Source: Planctomycetota bacterium
Lineage (GTDB): Bacteria; Planctomycetota; Phycisphaerae; Phycisphaerales; Phycisphaeraceae
Reading direction: 5' to 3'
DNA length: 60,742 nucleotides
Assembly: GCA_024279865.1 (NCBI GenBank)
Contig: JAJRRC010000038.1
Span: forward strand, 1-60,742
Part shown: positions 41,114 through 49,923 of the stretch, one piece after another
How the letters are laid out: each line of letters starts with the position of its first letter
How positions within the stretch are numbered: the stretch's first letter is position 1
Translations under genes and position numbers: made by a program
Notes under the pieces: generated by a model
What the model was told of the DNA's origin: nothing
What the model saw: only the letters and a program-made list of their open reading frames with translations
The model's database searches: none

Positions 41114-44100
41114 GTGGCCCAACCAACCAATGCCTGGCTCAATCATCTTTTGCATGCTCCTTCGGTCGAGCAGCTTGTTCAACGGCTGAGCCAATCACCT
41201 CAAAAACGGCTCGTCGCCCAAGGTAGCCAAGGGTCCAGTGCGGCCTTGCTCGCAGGTGCCATCGCCATTCGTACCCAACAACCCGTGCTCTTGGTGGTCG
41301 CCCACCTTGATGATGCGGACCATGCGATTGAAGACTTGGCGTTGTGGTCCCAAGCAGGCCATCCACTTGAACGTCATTCGTTTGGCGCGTTGGAAGTTTT
41401 GCCCGGCGAAACCAATACCAGTCTAGAACTGTTGGCAGAACGATTAGCGCTAGTCCAAAAACTCAATGGAGCCCACAACTTTGACCACAGCGTGATCGTC
41501 ACGCCCATTGCAGCCTTGATGCAAGCGGTCCCACTGCCTGCGGCCATGGCACAATTGGCTTTAACGCTGAAAGTGGGCGATGAATATTCGCCTGGCAATT
41601 TGGCGACATGGCTCACCGATGCAGGCTATCAGCGGATCGAAGGCATCGAGCAGCCAGGAGATTTTTCCATCCGAGGCGGCATCGTCGATATCTACCCCCC
41701 CACCGGAACCAATGAAGACCCCATCCGCCTCGACTACTTCGGCGACGAAATCGAGAGCATCTGCGGAGTCGATCCAAACACCCTCGGCTCAGGCACACGA
41801 CTGAAACAAATCCAACTCATCAGTGCCAAGCTTGAAGGCTTACAAAATGATGATCAAACGACAAGCCTATGGTCTTTGCTGCCTGACAACATTGCCGTCG
41901 TCATGCACGAGGTCATGGAACTCTCCGAGCAAGCAAGGGGATACTTTGAACGGCTAACCAACCCGGTGGGCATCTACTCGCCGGGCGCGGTTTTCCGAGC
42001 GCTCACCGCTAGACCTCACATCGAAGTCAACCAATACAGTTCCACCTCCAAAGAGGACCGAGCCATCACGCTACCCATTGGGTCCTTGGCTCCCTTTGCA
42101 CAGCAAGCGTCCGATGCCGTCAAGGAACTGGGCGAGCTATGTGAAGACCCCACCCGACAAGTCAACGTACTCTGCTCTCAACGGGCAGAGCATGACCGCC
42201 TCATCGCCTTGATTGAAGAACATATCAAGCCCGCCTGTCCGAACCTCCACGTTTGTGTGGGCTATCTGCACCGTGGTTTTCGCTGGCAGACCGATGAAGG
42301 CGAACTGGCTCTGATTCCACATCAGGAATTGTTTCATCGTTACGATTTACGCACCTCGATTCGCAGACTAGGCAGCACACACACAGCAGCGAGCCGCGCG
42401 ACCGATGCGTTTTTAGATCTTAGCCCCGGCGACTATGTCGTCCATGCAGATCATGGCGTGGCCATCTTCCGCGGTCTACGCTACATGAAGCCCAAAAAAG
42501 CCCCCCCCGGAAGCACCCCCGGAAAAACCACCGGAAAGTCCCCCACACACAGCAAAATCCCCGGAAAAAAAACTTCCGGGGGGGGGGAAGAGTTTCTTAC
42601 TTTGGAATTTGCTTCTCGGGTTTTGGTGCATGTTCCGGTTTCACAGATTGATCGTGTGTCTCGCTACATCGGCGGATTCGAAGGCAAGCCTTCACTGTCC
42701 AAAGTCGGCGGCAAACGGTGGGACAAACAAAAAGAACAAGTCCAAGAAGCAGTCAAAGACATGGCTGGGGAATTACTTCGCGTACAGGCAGCCCGTGCCG
42801 CGATGCCTGGCATCTGCTTTCCATCGGACACCCCTTGGCAAACGGAATTTGAAGCAGCCTTCCCCTACGAAGAAACCGAAGACCAACTCGTCGCCATTGC
42901 CTCAACTAAAAAAGACATGGCCACCAATCGGCCGATGGACCGACTCATCTGTGGCGATGTGGGCTTTGGTAAAACCGAAGTCGCCATTCGCGCAGCCTTC
43001 AAAGCAGCACAACATGGCAAACAAGTAGCAGTCTTGGTTCCCACCACCGTTTTGGCGGAACAACACGAACGCACCTTCCGCAGTCGCATGGCAGACTACC
43101 CCGTGCGCATCGAAGCATTGAGCCGTTTTAAAACCACAGGCCAACAAAAATAAACCATCGAATGGCTCGCCCAAGGGCAAGTGGACATCATCATCGGCAC
43201 CCACCGTTTGCTCAGCCAAGACATCCGGTTTAAAGACCTTGGCCTCGTCATCATCGACGAAGAGCAGCGTTTTGGTGTGGAACACAAAAACAGGCTTTTA
43301 CAATTTCGTTTGACGGCAGACGTGATGACCCTTTCAGCCACGCCGATCCCACGCACGCTGCATATGTCCATGTTGGGATTGCGGGACATCAGCTCTTTGA
43401 CCATTGCCCCAGCAGACCGACGTGCGATTGTGACGGAAGTCATTTCTTACAACGAAACCCGCGTCAAACTGGCCATCATTCGTGAAATGAACCGTAATGG
43501 ACAAACTTTTTACCTGCACAACCGGGTGGGTGATATTCAAGCCGTCGCCGCGGAAGTGAAGCGTTTGGTCCCTGATGCGCGAGTCATTGTGGGGCATGGC
43601 CAAATGGGTGCTCATGAGATGGAAGAGGTCATGCTCAAGTTCACCCGTCGTCAAGCAGATGTTTTGGTCTGCACCACGATCATTGAATCAGGCATTGATA
43701 TTCCCACCGCCAATACGATTCTCATTGACAATGCAGATCGCTTCGGGCTTGCAGATCTACATCAGCTTCGCGGCCGCGTCGGGCGATACAAACATCGAGC
43801 GTATTGTTATTTGATGCTCTCACCGGACCGCCCTGTCACGGACAAAGCCATCAAGCGATTGCGTGCCATTGAACAATACAACATGCTCGGCGCGGGTTTC
43901 AAAATTGCCATGCGTGACTTGGAAATTCGCGGCGCGGGGAATATTCTCGGCGCGGAGCAGTCAGGCCACATCGCAGCGGTGGGTTATGACATGTATTGTC
44001 AATTGCTCGAACAAGCTGCCAAACGATTGCGACGTGAGCGTGTGGTGGAGCCGACACAAACGCATTTGGAATTACACGCCAGCGGGCAACTTCCCAAAAG

Positions 44101-44500
44101 TTACATCAGTTCCGACAAGTTCCGTATGGAAGCGTACCGCCGTTTGAGTCGGGCTGTTTCGATGGAAGAATTCACGGCCGTGATCAGCGATCTGACCGAT
44201 GCGTATGGCAAGCCTCCGCCGCCGGCACAGCTTTTTATTGATCTACTGGAAATCAGGCTCGCTGCGGCCTTGCTGGATGTGGATGCGTTGAATCTTCAGG
44301 GACCGGACCTGATCTTCCGCACACCCAGCCCCAAAGCCTTGCTTGAGGTTTTAGAGGGCGCCCCCGGTCGGGTGAGCCTCATTGACGAGACAACGATTTA
44401 CTTCCGTCCGCCGACGAACTATCTCCAGCCCATTGGCACGCTGTTGGCGATCTTGCGAAAGCTCTTGGTTCGCCCCCAACGCGCCCCCGGGCGCTGTTAG
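41114..44500 (+). pseudogene. mfd: Transcription-repair coupling factor with in-frame stop
   Basis: Mfd displaces stalled RNA polymerase and recruits UvrA. The reading frame has all domains: UvrB-homology modules (FSIRGGIVDIYPP), the RNA-polymerase-interacting domain (GDYVVHADHGVAIFRG, about codon 439), translocase motifs GDVGFGKTEVA (about codon 614), PTTVLAEQHERTF, DEEQRFGVEHKN, SATPIPRTLHMS, GRVGRYKHRAY and a C-terminal domain. A TAA at 43151-43153 interrupts it between translocase motifs Ia and II; the frame continues unchanged afterwards (TIEWLAQGQVDIIIGTHRLL). This is a single nonsense change, not a frameshift. Without it the product would be 1128 codons, normal for Mfd. The start is a GTG with GGAG 9 bases upstream. 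An R1-encoded insert lies in the polymerase-interacting domain. It could be a real null allele, two fragments, or a sequencing error. Confidence 0.85.
42502..42590 (+). repeat. R1-type repeat insert in the Mfd polymerase-interacting domain
   Basis: CCCCCCCCGGAAGCACCCCCGG and related units, ending in ACTTCCGGGGGGGGG. They encode a Pro/Gly/Lys/Ser-rich loop of about 30 residues between RYMKPKK and EEFLTLEFAS, between two strands of the CarD-like fold. Confidence 0.75.
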
Positions 44501-44517
44501 CTTGCGGCTGTTGTCCG

Positions 44518-44523
44518 TATAAT
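44518..44523 (+). promoter_or_regulatory. -10 box of gph
   Basis: TATAAT in GTTGTCCGTATAATCTCGC, 40 bases before the gph start. A similar GGCTATTTCCGTGTATACT precedes rpoZ. The -35 is weak. Confidence 0.35.
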
Positions 44524-44541
44524 CTCGCTTCTTTTTTTATT

Positions 44542-44577
44542 CTTACTGATTGCTGAATCGCTGATGGCTGATAGCTT
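44542..44577 (+). repeat. R5 heptad repeat that runs into the gph start codon
   Basis: TTAC TGATTGC TGAATCGC TGATGGC TGATAGC T. The third heptad variant TGATGGC contains the ATG of gph, so the first codons (Met-Ala-Asp-Ser) are repeat-derived. Confidence 0.65.
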
Positions 44578-45235
44578 AAAAAAATTCAACGCTGTTATTT
44601 TTGATCTTGATGGGACGCTTGCTGACACGCTGGGTGATATTGCCTCGGCAGCCAATCATGCCTTTGCGCAACTGGGGTTTCCCATTCGAGAGGTTGCCGA
44701 CTTTCGCTATCTGGCAGGCCAGGGGTTGCGGCCCTTGTTCGTCGATGCGTTACCCGACGAGGCCCCTGCGATGATTGATCAGGGAGTCGCTTTGTTCCGT
44801 AAATATTATGCGGTTCACAATGAGGATCAATCCAAACCCTACGATGGCATTGCAGACCTGCTTGATAGCCTGACGGAACATCAAATTAAAAAAGCCATTC
44901 TCAGCAACAAACCCGACACCCCCACCCAGCAAGTCGCCAACACCATGTTCAAAGCATGGGATTTTGACCAGGTTTTGGGCCATCGTGAACCCAATCCACT
45001 GAAGCCTGACCCCACGTCGGCTCTGGCAATGGCCAGCGACCTTAGAACCACGCCAGATCGCTGTATGTATGTCGGCGACACGATGGTGGACATGCAAACC
45101 GCCAAGCGGGCAGGGATGTATGCAGTGGGCGTGTTGTGGGGATTCCGCGATGAAGCTGAACTGCGTGAACATGGAGCGGACGCGATTGTTTCAACGCCAT
45201 GTGAAATTGCCGAATTATTGGGAATCACGGGGTAA
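44564..45235 (+). CDS. gph: Phosphoglycolate phosphatase (HAD family)
   Basis: 223-residue HAD-superfamily hydrolase with cap subclass 1, most like Gph, which removes 2-phosphoglycolate formed during DNA repair and oxygenase side reactions. Motif I is VIFDLDGTLADT (nucleophile and acid Asp), motif II ILSNKP, motif III KPDPTSALAMA and motif IV YVGDTMVDMQTAKRAG. The start is formed inside an R5 heptad repeat and lacks a ribosome-binding site, so the native start is uncertain; the family motif begins only 8 codons later. Related phosphatases (pyrophosphatase PpaX, phosphonatase) cannot be excluded. Confidence 0.88.
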   Translation: MADSLKKFNAVIFDLDGTLADTLGDIASAANHAFAQLGFPIREVADFRYLAGQGLRPLFVDALPDEAPAMIDQGVALFRKYYAVHNEDQSKPYDGIADLLDSLTEHQIKKAILSNKPDTPTQQVANTMFKAWDFDQVLGHREPNPLKPDPTSALAMASDLRTTPDRCMYVGDTMVDMQTAKRAGMYAVGVLWGFRDEAELREHGADAIVSTPCEIAELLGITG

Positions 45236-45289
45236 AAGAGAGCAATGCGATTGAGACGTTTTTCAATTGATCTGTCGCTTTGTTACAAG

Positions 45290-45344
45290 GGGAATCCGGC
45301 CCTTCAGCCCCGGAGTGCTTCAGGGCTCGGCGTGTGATGACGCC
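45290..45344 (+). repeat. R2-type dispersed repeat copy g
   Basis: GGAATCCGGCCCTTCAGCCC ... AGGGCTCGGCGTGTGATGA, nearly identical to copy h at 48265-48317, between convergent genes. Confidence 0.85.
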
Positions 45345-45403
45345 ACGCTAAAGAACAACCCCAATAGCGAAGCTTTCAACCTATTAAAAACGTGGAAATA
45401 AGT

Positions 45404-45892
45404 TTACGACGTTTCACTTGCCGTGATTGCCTCGGCGAGTCCTGCTCGCCATTCCATGTAGCGATAGGGAATCGCGTGGGTTTCATGTAGCTGTTTGATC
45501 TGCGTTTGAAATTGTTCGTACAACGCTTGTTGCCAATCTTCGCCGCCAAGCTGACAGTAAAAAATGCGACAACCCAACGGACGCATGCAATGGGCGGTGC
45601 AACGTTTGTCGATTTGCCAAGGGCATGCTTCTAGCAAATCAATCGTGGGCAAGGCCTCTGTTTGTTGCTCCAGAAACCATGCGATTTCCAGGCCACACAC
45701 ATAGAGCCGATGCCCAAAGGCATTGAAATCACAACACCTTCCACTGGACTGGCAGACCGGCTGATACGCTGCAATCTGTTCATCAATTTGAACGTAGAGC
45801 TGACGCACTGCCGTATCCACCGCAGTCTCGTTGGCGGCCTTGGCCCACTGATGCCACAGTTTTATTTGATCGGGTGTCGGTATCTCAGTCAT
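45404..45892 (-). CDS. YkgJ-type cysteine-cluster protein (second of a pair)
   Basis: 162-residue protein with a cysteine pattern of the YkgJ/CxxxCxxCC family: CQSSGRCCDFNAF and then CPWQIDKRCTAHCMRPLGCRIFYC in part. Such proteins are thought to bind zinc or an iron-sulfur cluster. Function unknown. The start at 45892 overlaps the upstream gene's end by 8 bases; longer readings would overlap it by more than 200 bases and were rejected. It is adjacent to another protein of the same family, suggesting a functional pair. Confidence 0.8.
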   Translation of the reverse strand: MTEIPTPDQIKLWHQWAKAANETAVDTAVRQLYVQIDEQIAAYQPVCQSSGRCCDFNAFGHRLYVCGLEIAWFLEQQTEALPTIDLLEACPWQIDKRCTAHCMRPLGCRIFYCQLGGEDWQQALYEQFQTQIKQLHETHAIPYRYMEWRAGLAEAITASETS

Positions 45893-46343
45893 GGCTGTCA
45901 CGGGTGATACGAATATCTTCAATGGGATAAAACTTGCCTTGGCCTTTGAGGCTGTTGGCCATGCCCGGACAACGACGGGCCGCATCTTCCCATGCTTGGG
46001 GACTGACCATATTTTCAGGCCAAAACGGCCAGGTACGACACTGGTGTGGCCTTGCGTTGTAAAGAGAGCATCCCCGCTTGCCTTGTTCATCGGCTTTTAG
46101 AAACACGCAATCATATTCCCCCAGAGCATTGCGAGTTTCATTGAGCGTGCGTTTGCCAAGTTCGCTGCGGGTGTATTGACTCAAAAAATCAAACAGCGTG
46201 ATCCCCAAGAAATCTGCCATGGCTTGGCCTTCGTCTTCCTCAAACCAGACATAGCCTTGGGAACCTGTACAACAGTTGCCACTTTGGGTGCAGGAAAAGT
46301 GCAGGCCTTGTTCATACCATTCGGATTTGGAGTCGGTGGGCAT
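45885..46343 (-). CDS. YkgJ-type cysteine-cluster protein (first of a pair)
   Basis: 152 residues. FSCTQSGNCCTGSQGYVWF is the canonical N-terminal cysteine cluster, followed by GCSLYNARPHQCRTWPFWPE, the family's C-x-C/HPxxCRxWPF motif. Probably binds Zn2+ or Fe-S; no enzymatic role is established for the family. It is coupled to the next gene by an 8-base overlap, and 28 bases separate it from the DUF167 gene upstream, so the three likely form one operon. Confidence 0.87.
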   Translation of the reverse strand: MPTDSKSEWYEQGLHFSCTQSGNCCTGSQGYVWFEEDEGQAMADFLGITLFDFLSQYTRSELGKRTLNETRNALGEYDCVFLKADEQGKRGCSLYNARPHQCRTWPFWPENMVSPQAWEDAARRCPGMANSLKGQGKFYPIEDIRITRDSHD

Positions 46344-46371
46344 CGTCGAAGCATTCTAACAACAGACGGGT

Positions 46372-46689
46372 TTAACGTGATACCCATGTTTCCAAACAAG
46401 CCACCAAGGCCCGCTCATCAATCCCGGTCAACCGCACGGTTTTAAGCGGACAGGTCATCCCGGCAACGACGGTCACGTCCCGTGCGGACAACCCAAAAAT
46501 CTTCGCAAGTAGCTTACAAATGGCTTTGTTGGCCTTGCCTGCTTCGGGGGGCGAAGCGACAGTCATCTTCAATCGGTCGCCTAATAAACCCATCACACGT
46601 GACCGGCTGGCGTTGGGAATGGCCTTGATTCGGAGTCGAATCCCGTCGGGTTGAATTTGGTAAATAAAATTTATTTTGGTCTCTGACAT
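46372..46689 (-). CDS. DUF167/YggU family protein
   Basis: 105-residue small conserved protein. RLRIKAIPNASRSRVMGLLGDRLKMTVASPPEAGKANKAICKLLAK (shown only in outline) and DVTVVAGMTCPLKTVRLTG match the YggU/DUF167 pattern. Structures in the family show an alpha/beta fold; the function is unknown, though it often lies near division or amino-acid genes. Its start is only 34 bases from the divergent sulfatase start, leaving almost no room for promoters. Confidence 0.9.
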   Translation of the reverse strand: MSETKINFIYQIQPDGIRLRIKAIPNASRSRVMGLLGDRLKMTVASPPEAGKANKAICKLLAKIFGLSARDVTVVAGMTCPLKTVRLTGIDERALVACLETWVSR

Positions 46690-46723
46690 TGCAGTTAAGA
46701 TACTCGACCGTTAGCCTTTAGGC

Positions 46724-48187
46724 ATGCCGAACCTGATTTTCTTGATGGCTGACCAGTTGCGCTTCGATATGCTCGGAGCTTATGGCGATCACCAATGTGA
46801 CACGCCGAACCTTGATGCGTTGACTGAGCAGAGTACCGTTTTTGAGCAACACCACACGCCTTGCCCTTTGTGTGTGCCTGCGAGAAGCAGTCTGATGACG
46901 GGTTTGTACCCCTATCAACATGGCGCGACCATCAACGGTTGGCTCCGCGAAGAACGTTCTCATGGCATGGTCCGTGAGGGGTTGGATCTCTTGCCCAATC
47001 GACTCAGCGATGCAGGCTATCACGTGATTCATGCAGGGGTTCAGCATGTGAGGCTTGCGGGTCATTTTGAAAAAGCGTGTGACCGGACGCGATTTATTGG
47101 GCCGTTGTCTGCGGGCCGTCATCATCGGGATTTGCGTAAGCGTGGGTTGATGCTTCCGGACATGGATGCGTTTCGTGATCCAGTCGTCGAACACAATCAA
47201 GAACAACCGATCACCACGGTGGGGACCAGTTCGCGCACTGCGGTTTGGCCGTTACGGAAAGATTTATTTTACGATGCCACGCTGACCCGTCGCATGGTGC
47301 GGGCGATTGATAAGCATGACACGGATCAGCCGTTGTGCTTAATGGGCATGTTCTGGCTTCCGCATCCGCCGTTATGGGTTCCTCGTCACTGGGCGCATCT
47401 GAAACATCCCGAGCAGGTCCAATTGCCTGAGACGATTGGGCAGTGGTATCCGGGCATGCCTGCGTTGCAATTATCGAATCTGCCTGGGCAGCTTGGCAGC
47501 CATGTCCCCATTGAACATTGGGCTCATGTCTGGGCGTTGTACATGGGTATGGTCACGATGTTGGATTCTTGCATCGGAGAAATCACCGATGCGTTGAAGC
47601 GTCAAAACATGTTCGATGATACGGTGATTGTGTTTACGTCGGATCATGGGGAGATGCTGGGCAGCCATCGGTTGTATCAAAAGATGTGTCTTTATGATGA
47701 AGCAGTCCGTGTGCCGTTGCTGGTCAAAACGCCTGGCCAGAAAAATGCCAGGCGGGTATCGGAAATGAGCGATCACCTGGACCTCACCGCCACGCTATTA
47801 GATTATGCGGGACAGGAATCCATCAACGACTCCTCGGGGCGCAGCTTGCGATCCCTCGCTGAAGGACACCCCAACAACCGTCCCCGACGCGAACTATTCG
47901 CAGCCTACGATGGTAACTCCGGCCGAGGCTACCGCCATCGCATGATCCGAACCTCCACCCATAAATTTATCCACAACGTCGGCGATCATCCCGAACTGTA
48001 CGACATGATCGAAGACCCCCACGAAACACGAAACTTTGCAGGCAATCCCAAAGTAGCGCCCCTGCAAAACCGCCTGGCAGAAAAACTCAATCACTGGCTC
48101 GATCAAATGAACGACGATCAACCCAGAGCTCCCATCATGGACATCCCCGCTGAAGAAGAAAAAAAAACCGAACCGAGCGACGAATAA
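46724..48187 (+). CDS. Sulfatase (Cys-type, formylglycine-dependent)
   Basis: 487-residue sulfatase of the arylsulfatase/choline-sulfatase-like group. The formylglycine site is CVPARSSLMTG with Cys50, matching CxPxR. Metal residues are in FLMADQLRFD and FTSDHGEMLGSH. The usual GKWH motif is altered to GVQH, keeping the His. The C-terminal LYDMIEDPHETRNFAGN is typical. There is no signal peptide, so a cytoplasmic or unconventional location is likely. Many planctomycetes carry large numbers of sulfatases for sulfated polysaccharides; this protein's substrate is unknown. It is divergent from the DUF167 gene. Confidence 0.9.
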   Translation: MPNLIFLMADQLRFDMLGAYGDHQCDTPNLDALTEQSTVFEQHHTPCPLCVPARSSLMTGLYPYQHGATINGWLREERSHGMVREGLDLLPNRLSDAGYHVIHAGVQHVRLAGHFEKACDRTRFIGPLSAGRHHRDLRKRGLMLPDMDAFRDPVVEHNQEQPITTVGTSSRTAVWPLRKDLFYDATLTRRMVRAIDKHDTDQPLCLMGMFWLPHPPLWVPRHWAHLKHPEQVQLPETIGQWYPGMPALQLSNLPGQLGSHVPIEHWAHVWALYMGMVTMLDSCIGEITDALKRQNMFDDTVIVFTSDHGEMLGSHRLYQKMCLYDEAVRVPLLVKTPGQKNARRVSEMSDHLDLTATLLDYAGQESINDSSGRSLRSLAEGHPNNRPRRELFAAYDGNSGRGYRHRMIRTSTHKFIHNVGDHPELYDMIEDPHETRNFAGNPKVAPLQNRLAEKLNHWLDQMNDDQPRAPIMDIPAEEEKKTEPSDE

Positions 48188-48264
48188 CCCTCGAAAGTTG
48201 GGAGCGGAAAAAACGAACGCACTGTGAGCGTGTTTTAATTCCACCTGCTATGTTTTGGGATAAG

Positions 48265-48317
48265 GGGAATCCGGCCCTTCAGCCCCGGAGGGCTTCAGGG
48301 CTCGGCGTTGTGATGAC
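48265..48317 (+). repeat. R2-type dispersed repeat copy h (best example)
   Basis: GGAATCC, then a hairpin whose arms are GCCCT...AGCCC and GGGCT...AGGGC around a CGGA loop, with symmetric TC bulges on both sides, and then CTCGGCGTTGTGATGA. It lies between convergent genes. Confidence 0.88.
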
Positions 48318-48418
48318 TACCTGATAAACAGTTTCACTTTGTGAGACGCTTTCACACACGCCCCCAGAGCCATCATGTGTTGGCGCACCACACGACACTT
48401 GTGCAGCATCATCTTCTC

Positions 48419-48439
48419 TTACTGATCGCTTGAAACTTA
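48419..48439 (+). repeat. R5 heptad repeat copy at the uvrC stop
   Basis: CTTAC TGATCGC TTGAAAC TTA; the final TTA is the complement of the uvrC stop codon. Confidence 0.45.
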
Positions 48440-49777
48440 TTTCCCGATGACTTTTTTGCGTCGCAAAATATGGTGGTAATGCTGGGCAAATCGATGGGCT
48501 TCATCACGGATCGCCTGGCAAATTTTTAAACCCGAATTCGTCCGCCCCAGCTTGATCGGCTCACCGCTACCTTGTTTGTAAATCCACTCTTGCTTCTTGG
48601 CCAATGAAATCACCATCGGCGGCTTCACCGACAACGTTTCAAACACATCAAACGCCGCATGTAATTGTCCAAGCCCGCCATCAATCACAATGACATCGGG
48701 GTACAACTCATGCCCCTCGCCAGCCTGACGATAGCGACGTGACACCACTTCACGAATCGACGCGTAATCATCGTTGCCCCCCTCGACGGTCTTGATGCGA
48801 TAACGTCGATACTCACTTTTCAAAGGCTTGCCATCGACAAAACAAACCTTGGACCCCACCGTCTCGCCACCTTGGAGGTGAGCGATGTCAATACACTCAA
48901 TGCACCGAATGGCTTCGTCCATGCCCAACGACTTTTGCAAAGAGGCCAACCCTTTGGCAGGATCGACATAGAATGATTCGGCTTCGGGCTGCCAACCCTG
49001 ACTGACCTTGCCCCGTTCATCGAGTTTTTCCAAGGCCCGAATTTGATCCCGCAAGACCGCAGCCTGTTCAAATTGCAAATTTTTGGCAGCCTCTGCCATT
49101 TCCTTTTTTAATTCGCGGAGCATCACCGAACGCTTGGACTCTAAAAATTGCACAAACCGCTTGATGTCCTGACGGTAGTCCGCTTGACTGATTTTCGCCC
49201 CACACGGAGCGCTGCATTGCTTGATGGGATAGAGCAAACACGGGCGGAAGCGACGACGCGAATCGTCTGCCTCGTCAATGTCCAGATGACAGGTGCGAAA
49301 ACGAAACACCCGTTGAAGCAACTGGACCGACTCACGCAAGGCATACACATTGGTAAACGGGCCAAGCACTTTAGCACCCCGGTATTTTTCATCCTGTGGC
49401 TGACGGGTAATAAACACGCCCGGAAAATCATCCCGCATCGTGATGACCAAATACGGAAAGGTCTTATCATCGGTGAGCAAAGTATTAAAGCGAGGATGAA
49501 TATCCTTGATGAGCCTGTTCTCGGTGAGAAGTGCTTCCCACTCACCTTCGCACTCGATAATGTCAAAATCAGCGATCAGATCAAGCATGGGTTGTTTTTT
49601 GGGGCCCAAGTCTGCTGAAGGTTGAAAATAGCTGCTGACTCGGTCGGGCAAGTTGGCTGCTTTGCCGACGTAGAGAACCCGTCCTTGTGGATCTTGCATC
49701 AAATAAACGCCGGGCTGCTTGGGCAAAGCGTGCGCTTTTTTGAGAAGTTGTTGAAGTTTTTCGACTTGATTGGCCAT
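48437..49777 (-). CDS. uvrC: Excinuclease ABC subunit C, short form lacking the helix-hairpin-helix domain
   Basis: UvrC makes both incisions in nucleotide excision repair. The N-terminal GIY-YIG nuclease (PGVYLMQDPQGRVLYVGKA), the Cys-rich region with CLLYPIKQCSAPC, the UVR UvrB-binding segment (NLQFEQAAVLRDQIRALEKL) and the RNase H-like nuclease (ECIDIAHLQGGETVGS, VIDGGLGQLHAA, QAIRDEAHRFAQHYHHILRRKK) are present. The protein ends there, at 446 residues against about 600 normally; the C-terminal tandem helix-hairpin-helix DNA-binding domain is missing. No remnant of it is visible downstream, where an R5 repeat begins at the stop. The start at 49777 has TATAAT 6 bases upstream, so the message may be leaderless. 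Confidence 0.9.
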   Translation of the reverse strand: MANQVEKLQQLLKKAHALPKQPGVYLMQDPQGRVLYVGKAANLPDRVSSYFQPSADLGPKKQPMLDLIADFDIIECEGEWEALLTENRLIKDIHPRFNTLLTDDKTFPYLVITMRDDFPGVFITRQPQDEKYRGAKVLGPFTNVYALRESVQLLQRVFRFRTCHLDIDEADDSRRRFRPCLLYPIKQCSAPCGAKISQADYRQDIKRFVQFLESKRSVMLRELKKEMAEAAKNLQFEQAAVLRDQIRALEKLDERGKVSQGWQPEAESFYVDPAKGLASLQKSLGMDEAIRCIECIDIAHLQGGETVGSKVCFVDGKPLKSEYRRYRIKTVEGGNDDYASIREVVSRRYRQAGEGHELYPDVIVIDGGLGQLHAAFDVFETLSVKPPMVISLAKKQEWIYKQGSGEPIKLGRTNSGLKICQAIRDEAHRFAQHYHHILRRKKVIGK

Positions 49778-49923
49778 CTGCGGATTATAGGCACTGATGC
49801 CCAATCTCAAAAAACGACTTGACGAAACCCATTAAAACGCTATTCTTTGGCGTTCTGCCAGTATCGGTCTGATCACCGTCCTGGCAATCGATTTTTACTG
49901 ACGTTCAAGGAAACCCGACTATA

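Noticed and set aside
43151-43153. Programmed recoding of TAA in mfd
   Set aside because: TAA is not the usual selenocysteine or pyrrolysine codon, no downstream element is apparent and no other gene here shows an internal TAA of this type except the decayed PEP-CTERM gene; nonsense mutation or error is simpler.
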